A stretch of 64,000 nucleotides of DNA from Clostridium sp. Marseille-Q2269 (GTDB lineage Bacteria; Bacillota; Clostridia; Clostridiales; Clostridiaceae), in assembly GCF_943736985.1 (NCBI RefSeq), contig NZ_CALSFS010000001.1, positions 434,001 through 498,000 of the forward strand, written 5' to 3'. Below the pieces are notes generated by a model, which saw only the letters and a list, made by a program, of their open reading frames with translations, did not search any database and had not been told where the DNA came from. Positions 1 to 8,180 of this stretch are shown here, one piece after another; the stretch's first letter is position 1, and each line of letters opens with the position of its first letter. A program made the position numbers and the translations under genes.

Positions 1-2
1 TG

Positions 3-956
3 ACATTCTCTGGTGGTATAATTGATTTCTTAATATTTGGTGTTGTTCCAAATAGAACTAAATGGTGGCTTGTAATTCCTATAGGTTTATGTTTCTCAGT
101 AATCTACTACTTTGGATTTAGATTTGCCATTAGAAAATGGAATTTAAAAACTCCAGGCCGTGAAGATGACTCTGAAGCGGGAGCTGTAACTAATGTTAAA
201 GGTGGTAAATTAGCAGCAGCAGTATTAAAAGCTTTAGGTGGAAAAGAAAATCTAGCAAACCTAGATGCTTGTATAACTCGTTTGCGTGTAGATGTAAATG
301 ATGCTGCAAAAGTAGATAAAGCTGAACTTAAAAACTTAGGTGCATCTGGTGTTATGCAAGTAGGTAACAGTTTCCAAGCTATCTTCGGACCTAAATCTGA
401 TAATTTAAAAGAACAAATTAAAGACGTTATAGCAGGAAAAGTTATTGTTGATGACATAGATATAGAAGAACCAAAAAAAGAAACTGTAAAAGTTTCTTCT
501 AATGATAAATTTATAGCTCCATTAGAAGGTAAAATAATCCCTATAACAGATGTTCCTGACGAAGTATTTTCTCAAAAAATGATGGGTGATGGATTTGCTA
601 TAGAACCTAAAAATGGAACTGTAGTATCCCCTGTAGATGGTGTAATAACTACATTATTCCCAACTAAACATGCTATAGGTATAACAGCAGATAACGGACT
701 TGAACTTTTAATCCACTTCGGAATAGATACAGTTAATCTTAAAGGTGAAGGCTTAGAAGCATTAATAGAACAAGATGCTAAAGTTAAAGCTGGAGATCCA
801 ATATTAAAGGTAGATATTGACAAGATTAAAGATAAAGTTCCTTCAATAATAACTCCAATAATATTTACTAATTTAGCTGAAGATCAAAAGCTAGAAATTG
901 TTAAACTTGGTAAAGATGTAAAAGCTAAAGAAGAAAATATAGTTAAAATAAAATAA
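3..956 (+). CDS. PTS glucose/N-acetylglucosamine-family EIICBA component (5' truncated)
   Basis: The reading frame is open from the window edge, so this is the C-terminal 317 residues of a fused phosphotransferase permease that imports and phosphorylates a hexose. In order it shows the last membrane helix of EIIC, the EIIC-EIIB linker (KTPGRE), an EIIB domain with the phosphorylated cysteine in DACITRLR (Cys codon at 270-272), and an EIIA-Glc-type domain with the active histidine in [10 protein letters not shown] (codon 714-716). The IIC end ([16 protein letters not shown]) resembles NagE/glucose-type permeases. The sugar cannot be fixed from this fragment. A hairpin terminator follows directly, so it is the last gene of its unit. 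Confidence 0.93.
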   Translation, partial: TFSGGIIDFLIFGVVPNRTKWWLVIPIGLCFSVIYYFGFRFAIRKWNLKTPGREDDSEAGAVTNVKGGKLAAAVLKALGGKENLANLDACITRLRVDVNDAAKVDKAELKNLGASGVMQVGNSFQAIFGPKSDNLKEQIKDVIAGKVIVDDIDIEEPKKETVKVSSNDKFIAPLEGKIIPITDVPDEVFSQKMMGDGFAIEPKNGTVVSPVDGVITTLFPTKHAIGITADNGLELLIHFGIDTVNLKGEGLEALIEQDAKVKAGDPILKVDIDKIKDKVPSIITPIIFTNLAEDQKLEIVKLGKDVKAKEENIVKIK

Positions 957-973
957 TAATAAGCATTGAAAAG

Positions 974-1016
974 TAGGCTTAAATCTAATGTTTAATGGGA
1001 TTTAAGCCTATTATTT
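974..1016 (+). terminator. Rho-independent terminator of the PTS gene
   Basis: Perfect 12-bp stem TAGGCTTAAATC / GATTTAAGCCTA with a short loop and a T-rich tail, 17 bases after the PTS stop codon. Confidence 0.85.
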
Positions 1017-1064
1017 TAATAATATTTTATACTATTACTCTTAATTATGACTGCATTATAAGAT

Positions 1065-1110
1065 AAAAGCTATGAAACAAGGTATTGACCTGATATTTCA
1101 TAGCTTTTTA
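1065..1110 (-). terminator. Hairpin terminator, probably of rubrerythrin (bidirectional)
   Basis: A 13-bp stem (AAAAGCTATGAAA / TTTCATAGCTTTT) lies between the convergent PTS and rubrerythrin genes. T-runs flank it on both sides, so it could stop transcription from either gene. Confidence 0.65.
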
Positions 1111-1188
1111 TATTCAACATAATATTTAATATTTTTAAGATCTTACAGATTGAAGTTTTAATATATCTACATTATTACAATCTATATA

Positions 1189-1774
1189 TTAATAATTTTC
1201 ACATGCTAATTCAAAATAAGATTTTGGATGTAAACATGCTGGACATTTTTCTGGTGCTGCAGTTCCTTCATAGATAAATCCACAGTTGCTACACTTCCAA
1301 AGCACTTTTTCATCCTTTTTAAATACTTTATCATTTTCAACATTTTCTAATAATTTAAGATATCTTTTTTCATGTTCTTTTTCTACTTTTGATATCATAT
1401 CATAAGCTACTGCAACTTCTGTAAATCCTTCTTCTCTTGCTACTTTTGCAAAAGTTGGATATAATTCTGACCATTCTTCATTTTCTCCAGAAGCAGCTGC
1501 TTTTAGATTGTCTGCAGTATTATCATATAATGCTACTGGATAAGAAGCAGTTATTTCAATAGCGTCTCCTTGAAGATCTTCTTTTAAAAATTTATAAAAT
1601 CTCTTAGCATGTTCTTTTCTTGTTCTGCTGTTTCTATAAAAATTTTTGAAATTTGTAAGAATCCTTCTTTTTAGCTACACTAGCATAATAAGTATATCTT
1701 CCTCTTGCTTGAGATTCTCCTGCAAAAGATTTTAATAAATTCTCTGCTGTTTTTGTTCCTCTTAATGATTTCAT
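1189..1774 (-). pseudogene. rbr: Rubrerythrin, broken by two one-base frameshifts
   Basis: Conceptual product is rubrerythrin, the non-haem diiron peroxidase of anaerobes: an N-terminal ferritin-like domain (start MKSLRGTKTAENLLKSFAGE) and a C-terminal rubredoxin domain with two CxxC pairs (WKCSNCGFIYEG; EKCPACLHP). ATG at 1774 has a good ribosome site (GGAGGG). The frame is lost at the A-run read at 1668-1672 (5 bases where 6 are needed) and again at 1615-1618 (4 where 5 are needed). Adding one A at each restores a full-length protein of about 195 residues. Both lesions are homopolymer contractions, so they may be sequencing errors rather than true decay. Only the last 69 residues are open as a plain ORF. 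Confidence 0.88.
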
Positions 1775-2420
1775 AAAAAACCCTCCTATTATATATTTGT
1801 ATATTATTTTATATTGTCATATAGTTAATGTTCTTTAATGAACAATTCAATAACTTAATTTAACTTTTCACCATAATTATATTATATATTAGCAATAATT
1901 ATTTGTCAATATTAATTACTAATAAATAATAATTATCCATTATGTTTATATATGAATTCTATTTTTATTACAAATTAATAATGTAAAAGATTCCAATACT
2001 TTATTAATTTCTATATTCTTATTAAAATTCCTCTAATAATTTTAGAAATTATAAAATTAAATATTTGTACTTAATTTATTTACATACTCTTGTGTTTTTT
2101 ATAATTTATATTTACTATTCTCCATTTATCTATTTTAAAATTATTATTAATCAAAACTCGTTTATTTAAATCATATCATAATATTAGCAATTTAATATTT
2201 CATATCCATTATATCCAATAAAAAAATTTAGCATCAAATAGAAATTCTTTATTAATACACTACTTGATTTCTCAATTAATATACTTTTATAGTTAAATAT
2301 TCTAAAATACATGGTTCATAATTGTATACGCCCCCTACTATTCCTGTTATTCCATATATTTTATATAGACAAGCTTTTAAAAACTTTGTTAGAATGTGAC
2401 TAAATGAATTTAATAAAATC
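1775..2420. other. Gene-free AT-rich region
   Basis: About 645 bases between divergent rubrerythrin and the c-di-AMP riboswitch. It must carry both promoters, but no ORF, clear repeat or RNA gene was recognised. Confidence 0.6.
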
Positions 2421-2530
2421 ATGCCGAATCTTCTTTATGAAGTACCGGGGATATTTTTGGGGTGAATCTCCTAAAGAGTAGGGTACCTCTAGCCCAAACC
2501 CGTCAACTAACCTGGGAGGCACTATGGAGG
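2421..2530 (+). promoter_or_regulatory. c-di-AMP riboswitch (ydaO/yuaA class)
   Basis: The leader of the LysM/SleB gene carries the conserved blocks of the ydaO-yuaA motif in order: GCCGAATC, CCGGGGA, a T-rich bridge, GGGGTGAATC, GGGTACCTCT, AGCCCAAACCCGTCAACTAACC and a closing GGGAGGC. Known members bind cyclic di-AMP and often control cell-wall hydrolases and osmolyte or potassium transport, which fits the gene downstream. No terminator hairpin separates the aptamer from the start codon. The GGAGGG ribosome site lies immediately after the aptamer, so control may be at translation (inference). Confidence 0.9.
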
Positions 2531-2540
2531 GATTTAACTA

Positions 2541-3356
2541 ATGACTAAACATAATTCATTAAAAACATTTTTAGCTACATTAACCTTATGTATAAGTTTA
2601 TCTAGCACAGCTTTTGCTGGGGAGTATAAAGTAACTTCTGGTGATTCTTTATATAAAATAGGTCAGTTATTTGGCTTATCCTCAGACAGCATTATTAAAA
2701 ATAATAATCTTAAAGAACTACAAATTCAATCAGGACAAGTTCTGAATATACCGTGTAACACTTATACAGTAAAAAGTGGAGATAGCTTGTTTTTAATTTC
2801 AAAAGCGCATAAATTAAATTTATATGATTTAAGGAAAGTAAATAATAAATGGGACAACATGATTTATCCGGGTCAAGTTTTAAATATGCCAGGAAAAATT
2901 TCTAATACTCTAACTACTAACAATAAGGCCAGTAAACCTACTACTACAAAAGCTGCTAATAAAATTCCAGCTACAAAATCTGTAGTAAGTTACACATCAT
3001 CAGATTTAGATCTATTAGCTAGACTCATAACATCTGAAGCCCAAAGTGAGCCTTATAGTGCCCAAGTAGCCGTAGCATCAGTAGTAATAAATAGAATAAA
3101 AAGTTCAAAATTCCCAAATAATATTTCAGCAGTTATTAATGATAAAAGTGATGGTCACTACCAATTTACACCTGTAAAAAATGGTTGGATAAATAAGCCT
3201 GCTACAGAAACATCAAAAAAAGCTACTAAAGAAGCTTTATATGGTTCTGATCCAAGCAAAGGTGCATTATACTATTTTGATAATACAGCTACAAACAAAT
3301 GGCTTAAAGCCAAACCTGTAACAGTTAAAATTGGTAAAATGATTTATGCTAAATAA
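2541..3356 (+). CDS. Secreted LysM / SleB-type cell-wall hydrolase
   Basis: 271 residues. A signal peptide (cleavage near SSTAFA|GEY, residue 26) is followed by two LysM peptidoglycan-binding repeats (about 28-71 and 75-117; YKVTSGDSLYKIGQLFG and YTVKSGDSLFLISKAHK), a Thr/Lys/Asn-rich linker, and a C-terminal Hydrolase_2 (SleB/CwlJ-like) domain from about 152 (LLARLITSEAQSEPYSAQVA). SleB-family domains cleave spore cortex or vegetative peptidoglycan; with two LysM modules it probably acts on the wall outside the membrane. Start ATG 2541 follows GGAGGG. The c-di-AMP riboswitch upstream ties expression to wall or turgor status. Whether it works in germination or in growth cannot be told from sequence. 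Confidence 0.92.
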   Translation: MTKHNSLKTFLATLTLCISLSSTAFAGEYKVTSGDSLYKIGQLFGLSSDSIIKNNNLKELQIQSGQVLNIPCNTYTVKSGDSLFLISKAHKLNLYDLRKVNNKWDNMIYPGQVLNMPGKISNTLTTNNKASKPTTTKAANKIPATKSVVSYTSSDLDLLARLITSEAQSEPYSAQVAVASVVINRIKSSKFPNNISAVINDKSDGHYQFTPVKNGWINKPATETSKKATKEALYGSDPSKGALYYFDNTATNKWLKAKPVTVKIGKMIYAK

Positions 3357-3488
3357 TATTAACTATAAAAAGATAAATATTAAAAATATTATTATATACA
3401 TAATATAATTAAAAACTTTTTCATTAGAAATTTATTAAAATGCTTAAAATTATATCAATTTTATATATACCCCTTATACTAATAATAT

Positions 3489-3568
3489 AAAAAAGTTTCT
3501 CTTATAAGTGTACATTTTCCTTATTTAAAGTTAACATTATGTACTATTTTGTAAGAGAAACTTTTTTA
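3489..3568 (+). terminator. Long hairpin terminator after the SleB-type gene
   Basis: Stem AAAAAAGTTTCTCTTA / TAAGAGAAACTTTTTT, partly extended inward, with a T-run on the 3' side. Confidence 0.75.
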
Positions 3569-3602
3569 TGTATTTTATACTATAACATACATAAGAGGTG
3601 GT

Positions 3603-3736
3603 GATTATTATTGATTCTACAAATAGACTTTGAATCTCACATACCTATACACCAACAATTAAAAAGACAAATAATTTAAGGCATAGCTAAAGGGTATGTA
3701 AATATAGATAGACGCATAGGCAGTTATAAATTCTAA
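3603..3736 (+). pseudogene. Remnant of a YtrA-type GntR regulator
   Basis: In frame from TTG 3611 the translation reads LILQIDFESHIPIHQQLKRQ and then II-stop-GIAKGYVNIDRRIG. This is the characteristic N-terminus of short GntR repressors (IDFES.IPIYQQLK.QI..GIAKG). The frame has an internal TAA after QII, the winged-helix core that should follow is missing, and it stops at 3736. A ribosome site (AAGAGGTGGTG) survives just upstream. Next to it, hydrophobic codons (NLIPIIIILITVLIN) suggest the start of a companion membrane protein, also decayed. Such regulators usually precede ABC-transporter genes, which are absent here. Confidence 0.7.
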
Positions 3737-3884
3737 TCTGATTCCTATTATAATAATTTTAATTACTGTATTGATAAATATACAAGTTAATTATATATAT
3801 TATTTTGATTTTAATAATAATGCTATCTATAATATCAGCTTTTTCCCTAAATAAAATTAACATTAACTTCATTATTTTAAATAA

Positions 3885-3913
3885 TTGTTATTTTTTTAAA
3901 TATATGTTATACT
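3885..3913 (+). promoter_or_regulatory. Sigma-A-type promoter upstream of two micro-ORFs
   Basis: TTGTTA at 3885-3890, a 17-base spacer and TATACT at 3908-3913. It would give a leader of about 125 bases before the first micro-ORF. Confidence 0.55.
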
Positions 3914-4044
3914 GTATTTTGTAAGGGTATTTATATAAAACTCTTAGGCAAAAAGTACAATATATTTTAGAGATTATATATTTATGCACTTTTGTATTTA
4001 TATATAATTTTTTTTATTTAAAAGATTTACAAGGAGGTGGTCTA

Positions 4045-4119
4045 ATGGATAAAGAAATTTTAATAAATTTAACACCAGACATTATAGAAGAATGCTTAAG
4101 CGAATGCTTGTCTGAATAA
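4045..4119 (+). CDS. Candidate 24-residue acidic peptide with a CLSE repeat
   Basis: Too short for most gene finders. A near-perfect ribosome site (AAGGAGGTGG) sits 5 bases before ATG 4045, and a good promoter lies upstream. The peptide is acidic and ends in a short tandem repeat, ECLSECLSE, giving two cysteines four residues apart. I recognise no family. It could be a genuine small peptide (signal, RiPP-like precursor or leader peptide) or the surviving start of a decayed gene, since a GntR remnant lies just upstream. Confidence 0.4.
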   Translation: MDKEILINLTPDIIEECLSECLSE

Positions 4120-4220
4120 TTTTAAATACCAATTATATATTCTTTTAATAAGGTAATTTTATAAAACATTGTAAACATCTGGTTAGTTTTTATTACAAAT
4201 GAAAATTATGGAGGTCTCTC

Positions 4221-4292
4221 ATGAATAAAAATAATCTAATAGAGGAATATGATGTATCTTTCAATTATTCTATAAAAAGCCACATCAAGTAA
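4221..4292 (+). CDS. Candidate 23-residue peptide, or start of a lost ABC ATPase
   Basis: ATG 4221 follows TGGAGGTCTCTC. The translation begins MNKNNLIEEYDVSFNYSIK and stops inside a terminator hairpin. The opening vaguely resembles the start of ABC-transporter ATPases (IE..DVSF.Y), which would fit decay of a GntR-ABC operon with the terminator now fused on. The resemblance is weak and rests on under 20 residues. Confidence 0.3.
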   Translation: MNKNNLIEEYDVSFNYSIKSHIK

Positions 4293-4330
4293 AAACATTA
4301 CAATTACATTTATACTTGTGTGGCTTTTTA
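4274..4330. terminator. Terminator between the micro-ORFs and the helicase gene
   Basis: Stem AAAAAGCCACA / TGTGGCTTTTT with an inner CAAGTA / TACTTG pairing. T-runs on both sides suit termination of the plus-strand micro-ORF transcript and of the minus-strand helicase gene. Confidence 0.75.
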
Positions 4331-4341
4331 ATATTTAAAAT

Positions 4342-6912
4342 CTATACTATATAGTTCAAATAATTTTCAGGTATATAATCTATTAACATACTTTTGGCCT
4401 TTCTTTTATTATGTTCATATTGTGAAAAACTTAAATATAAGGATTTCTTTGCTCTAGTCATTGCTACATAAAATAATCGTTTTTCTTCTATTTCATTTCC
4501 TTCTTTTATTGACATATAATTAGGGAATATATTATTTTGAAGTCCAGCTAAAAATACATAGTCAAATTCTGCTCCTTTTGCTTGATGTACTGTTATTATT
4601 GGTACTCTAGGATATTTTATAAGCATTCTATCTAATTCGCTATTAGATAAGGACGTTATCTTTAAAAGTTCTACTAAATTATCTCTTGGACAACTCTCTT
4701 TATTCTCTACTTCTTTAGCTATAATAAAAAATTCTCTCAAATTATTTATCTTAATATATTGATCCTTATATGTCTCCTTTATCTTTGTTTTATTAACTAT
4801 TTCTCCTATTAATTCTTTAGGATTTTTTTTATAACTTAATTCCCTTAAATTCATTATTTCTTCATATATAGGCATGAATTTTTTAATATATTTGTTGTAA
4901 ATCCCCATTCTATTTATTATGGTTGGTTTAACTTTTTCATTTAACATAACCATAAGAACATCCTTCGTAGCTAATATATCATCCATGGCATCATGGCTAG
5001 ATTTTGTTTCTGTATTAAATAGATTACTTAAAGTTTCTAATTTATAATTTGTTAAATTGGGATAAAATCTTCTAGCTATATCTAATGTATCATAATAAGT
5101 TTTAAATGCTGCTTTCCATAACCCTATTTTTTTAAGTTCACTATTTAATATGCTTATATCAAAAGTTACATTATGCCCTATTATCACTGTATCTTTTATA
5201 AATTCCAAAAAGTCTTTTAAAACTACTTTCTTATTTTCTCCTTTTTGTTTTAAAAATTCATCACTAAAACCATGAACCAAATAAGAATCTCCTACAGACT
5301 TACATGGAATCAAAAATCTTTGGAAACTTTCTATTACTTCTCCTTTATTATTTATTTTAATTGCTGCAATTTGTACAATTTCATCCAATGTAGTATTAAT
5401 ACCTGTACTCTCCACATCAAAAATCACTACATTTTTGCTGTCTAATTCCCTAATTAAAAGTTCATAATAATCTCCATATTCTTGAGTATTTTTATTAATT
5501 AAATCTGTAAGTCTTACACCTGATCTTATATTTTCCTCTTTTTCTATTTCCTCTATGGTCTTTTCTCCTATTCCTCTTCCAATTTTCTTTATTATCCTTT
5601 TAAACCTATTGTTATCAAAATCATTTACTATAAGTTTTAAATAGGCTAACACATCTTTTATTTCCTCTCTCCTAAAAAATTTAAATTCATCTACTAAAAG
5701 AAATCCTATTCTTTCTTCCTTTGGAATCTTAGAGTTTAGTATTTTAAACTTTTCACTTAACGCTATATTTATTCTATTATTTCTAGTTAGTATAGCAATT
5801 TTCGAAAGATTTTCTACCTTTAATGATTTTATTTTATTAAATATAAAATCTGCTTCTGCCATAGTATCATAAGCTTCCCTAAACTGTATTAATTCTCCCT
5901 TTATATTGACTTTAGGCTCTATACCTTCTTTATATATTTCATTAACCCCTTCACCAAAAGCATTTACTAAAAATTCATAAGATGCTTTTAACAATATTTC
6001 TGATGATCTATAATTCTTATCAAAAACTATAAATTCTGGATTATATTCTTTTTTATACTTATCAAATATTATAGATGGATTAGATCCTCTCCATTCATAT
6101 ATGGTTTGGTAATAGTCACCACTCATCATTATATTATTATTTTCAAATAGTTTTGATACTATTTCATACTCTATTTCACTGGTATCTTGTACTTCATCTA
6201 TATGAATAAATTTATATTTTTTTCTCCAATATGTATATATACTTTCGTTTCTAAATAAATCATAAACTTTAATTATTAAATCATTAAAATCTAATCCGTG
6301 TCTTTCATATAATTTCTTATCATAAGTTGTTACCATTAAATATCCATATATCTTTAAATAATCTACTAAAGTTTTATCTACCATATACTTTTGATTTTTA
6401 CATATATCATTAAAAATATTTGCATTGTATTTTACCATACCATCTATAACATCTTTATAATTTCTTTCCTTATAATTTATGCTTTTTTCTTTAACCATAT
6501 TTATAAATCTTTGAAGGCAAGAAACGTTAAATTTATAAGGATTTAACTCATTTATTATTTCTTTTGTATCTTCCTCATCATATATGGTAAAATCAAAAGA
6601 AATATCTGTATTTTTTTTAGCTTCTTTTTTTATTATATCGAAACAAAAACCATGAAAAGTTCTTACATTAATTTTTAATCCTTCTTTTCCTACGGTCTCT
6701 ATTATTTTTTCCTTCATTTCCTTACAAGCTCTATTAGTAAATGTTAAACAAAGTATTTCATCTCCAATAGCTAGATTTTTATCTATTATATTACCTATTC
6801 TCATGCTTAATGTCTTGGTCTTTCCTGTTCCTGCTGAAGATAAAAGAAGTATATTTTTGTCTAATGTATTTATTACTTTTTGTTGTTTGTCGTTAAAATC
6901 TATATTTGACAT
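4342..6912 (-). CDS. UvrD/Rep-family DNA helicase with an internal DnaQ-type 3'-5' exonuclease domain
   Basis: About 856 residues. SF1A helicase motifs appear in order: Walker A SSAGTGKT (about 27-34), DEVQDTS motif II (about 240), VHQAKGAEFD motif V and FYVAMTRAKKS motif VI near the C-terminus. Between the helicase 2A parts, at about residues 490-660, lies a complete DEDDh exonuclease: VVIFDVESTG (DxE), a GHNVTFDI block and HDAMDDILAT (HxxxxD). The protein would couple 3'-5' unwinding to 3' end trimming, probably in DNA repair. The start is taken at the ATG behind GGAGGTG rather than an upstream GTG that overlaps the ribosome site. It appears monocistronic. Confidence 0.9.
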   Translation of the reverse strand: MSNIDFNDKQQKVINTLDKNILLLSSAGTGKTKTLSMRIGNIIDKNLAIGDEILCLTFTNRACKEMKEKIIETVGKEGLKINVRTFHGFCFDIIKKEAKKNTDISFDFTIYDEEDTKEIINELNPYKFNVSCLQRFINMVKEKSINYKERNYKDVIDGMVKYNANIFNDICKNQKYMVDKTLVDYLKIYGYLMVTTYDKKLYERHGLDFNDLIIKVYDLFRNESIYTYWRKKYKFIHIDEVQDTSEIEYEIVSKLFENNNIMMSGDYYQTIYEWRGSNPSIIFDKYKKEYNPEFIVFDKNYRSSEILLKASYEFLVNAFGEGVNEIYKEGIEPKVNIKGELIQFREAYDTMAEADFIFNKIKSLKVENLSKIAILTRNNRINIALSEKFKILNSKIPKEERIGFLLVDEFKFFRREEIKDVLAYLKLIVNDFDNNRFKRIIKKIGRGIGEKTIEEIEKEENIRSGVRLTDLINKNTQEYGDYYELLIRELDSKNVVIFDVESTGINTTLDEIVQIAAIKINNKGEVIESFQRFLIPCKSVGDSYLVHGFSDEFLKQKGENKKVVLKDFLEFIKDTVIIGHNVTFDISILNSELKKIGLWKAAFKTYYDTLDIARRFYPNLTNYKLETLSNLFNTETKSSHDAMDDILATKDVLMVMLNEKVKPTIINRMGIYNKYIKKFMPIYEEIMNLRELSYKKNPKELIGEIVNKTKIKETYKDQYIKINNLREFFIIAKEVENKESCPRDNLVELLKITSLSNSELDRMLIKYPRVPIITVHQAKGAEFDYVFLAGLQNNIFPNYMSIKEGNEIEEKRLFYVAMTRAKKSLYLSFSQYEHNKRKAKSMLIDYIPENYLNYIV

Positions 6913-7144
6913 AGGATACACCTCCCATATATTTTATATTCTATCATATTTAGCTCTATTATTTGTAAAGTTCTATTTACTTTTCAATTTTTATTAACAG
7001 TGGCTATATTATTAAATGCTTTTATCAAAGTGTACCTATCTTTCCGATGCATAATCTTATAATAAATCTTTTTTATCTTAAAGACATTGTATTTTAAATA
7101 TTTTGAACATAAAATTATATAATATGAATCAATATTTAAATTCT

Positions 7145-7573
7145 TTATTTACGTCTTAACTCTAATGTCTTATTGATCTCTATTGCCTTCCTCTTCCAAT
7201 AAGCTTTTAAAATAAACCATGCTACTATATATATAATTATATAAAAAGCAACAAACTTTAATCGTGCTATATTTCGACCTGGCATCCATCCACCATAAAT
7301 AGCTATAGGAAAATATATAAAACTAAAAATTATAAAGTGCGCCACTGTTTGCTTTAATGAACTCCAATGTTCTACATCAAATACAATAGATAAAGCTGCA
7401 AGTCCAAAACCTAATATAACTGATATTATAAACTGATTAAACATCATATTAACGTCTACTGTTCCACGTAATCCTTCCTTTAAAGCTATAATTGCAAAAA
7501 TAATTTGGTTTATAAATACCCCTATAGTTATACCATATAAGCCCCTTTTTAATCCTTTCTTTAAATAATGCAC
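7145..7573 (-). CDS. DUF3021 membrane protein (LytTR partner)
   Basis: 142 residues with four predicted membrane helices (about 12-30, 45-65, 80-100, 110-130) and a basic tail, the pattern of DUF3021 proteins. Starts at GTG 7573 behind GGGAGG, one base after the stop of the LytTR gene, so the two are co-transcribed. In LytTR regulatory systems of Firmicutes the membrane partner typically holds the LytTR activator inactive. That role here is inferred from the gene pairing. Confidence 0.82.
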   Translation of the reverse strand: MHYLKKGLKRGLYGITIGVFINQIIFAIIALKEGLRGTVDVNMMFNQFIISVILGFGLAALSIVFDVEHWSSLKQTVAHFIIFSFIYFPIAIYGGWMPGRNIARLKFVAFYIIIYIVAWFILKAYWKRKAIEINKTLELRRK

Positions 7574-7574
7574 T

Positions 7575-8024
7575 CTATTTTCCTCCCATATTTAAATATT
7601 CTTTAATTTTAGACACATATCTTCTTGATATATATTCTTGTTTGCCATTTATGAAGTTTATACTCATACTACCATTAAAAAATATCTCTAAATTTTTAAC
7701 TTTATCTACATTAGCAATAGCTGATTTAGAAATTCTTATAAAAGAAGTCCCTTTAAAAAATTCTTCTAATTTATAAAGCTTATCTTTTATCTCATAGTTT
7801 TCATTATGCACTTGCACAAATACTTTTCCAGATTCACTATAGAAATAATATATATCATCGGGATTTAAAATATATATTCTTTCTTGTTTTGTGGCTACAA
7901 TATGCTTTTGTTGAGTTCTTTTTAAATTATTTAAAACGCCCTGTACTTCTTCTGTAATTTCACTAGTATATATAACCACCCTTGTTTCTTTAATTCCTTC
8001 ATCAATTTCAATATCAATTTTCAA
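7575..8024 (-). CDS. LytTR-family DNA-binding regulator
   Basis: 149 residues. The C-terminal two-thirds (about 45-147) is a LytTR domain (ATKQERIYILNPDDIYYF; FIRISKSAIANVDKV; ISRRYVSKIKEYL). There is no receiver domain, so it is not a classic response regulator. The start is probably TTG 8024, 7 bases after AGGAGGG. It forms a two-gene unit with the DUF3021 gene. Two LytTR-like direct repeats sit in its own promoter region, suggesting autoregulation. Confidence 0.88.
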   Translation of the reverse strand: MKIDIEIDEGIKETRVVIYTSEITEEVQGVLNNLKRTQQKHIVATKQERIYILNPDDIYYFYSESGKVFVQVHNENYEIKDKLYKLEEFFKGTSFIRISKSAIANVDKVKNLEIFFNGSMSINFINGKQEYISRRYVSKIKEYLNMGGK

Positions 8025-8071
8025 TTATTATCCCTCCTCTAATTTTATTATAGGTGATATATGTGTTATAT

Positions 8072-8117
8072 AGTATAAAATAACAACAAGTGGTAACTTA
8101 TTTTATATAAACGGTAA
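8072..8117 (-). promoter_or_regulatory. LytTR-type direct repeats and -10 box upstream of the LytTR gene
   Basis: Read on the minus strand, TTACCGTTTAT (8107-8117) and TTACCACTTGT (8086-8096) are direct repeats exactly 21 bases apart, matching the two-turn spacing of LytTR operators (ACCGTT-like half-sites). TATACT (8072-8077) follows 8 bases later, where a -35 box would be expected to be replaced by the activator. Confidence 0.6.
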
Positions 8118-8123
8118 TAAATT

Positions 8124-8158
8124 AGGGACAGATCCTTAATATTTAAAGACTGTCCCAT
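8124..8158 (-). terminator. Hairpin terminator of the YibE/F gene
   Basis: Stem GGGACAG / CTGTCCC, 23 bases beyond the stop of the YibE/F gene. The T-run is weak, so termination may be partial. Confidence 0.5.
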
Positions 8159-8180
8159 TAAATTATTAAATTCTATACAA

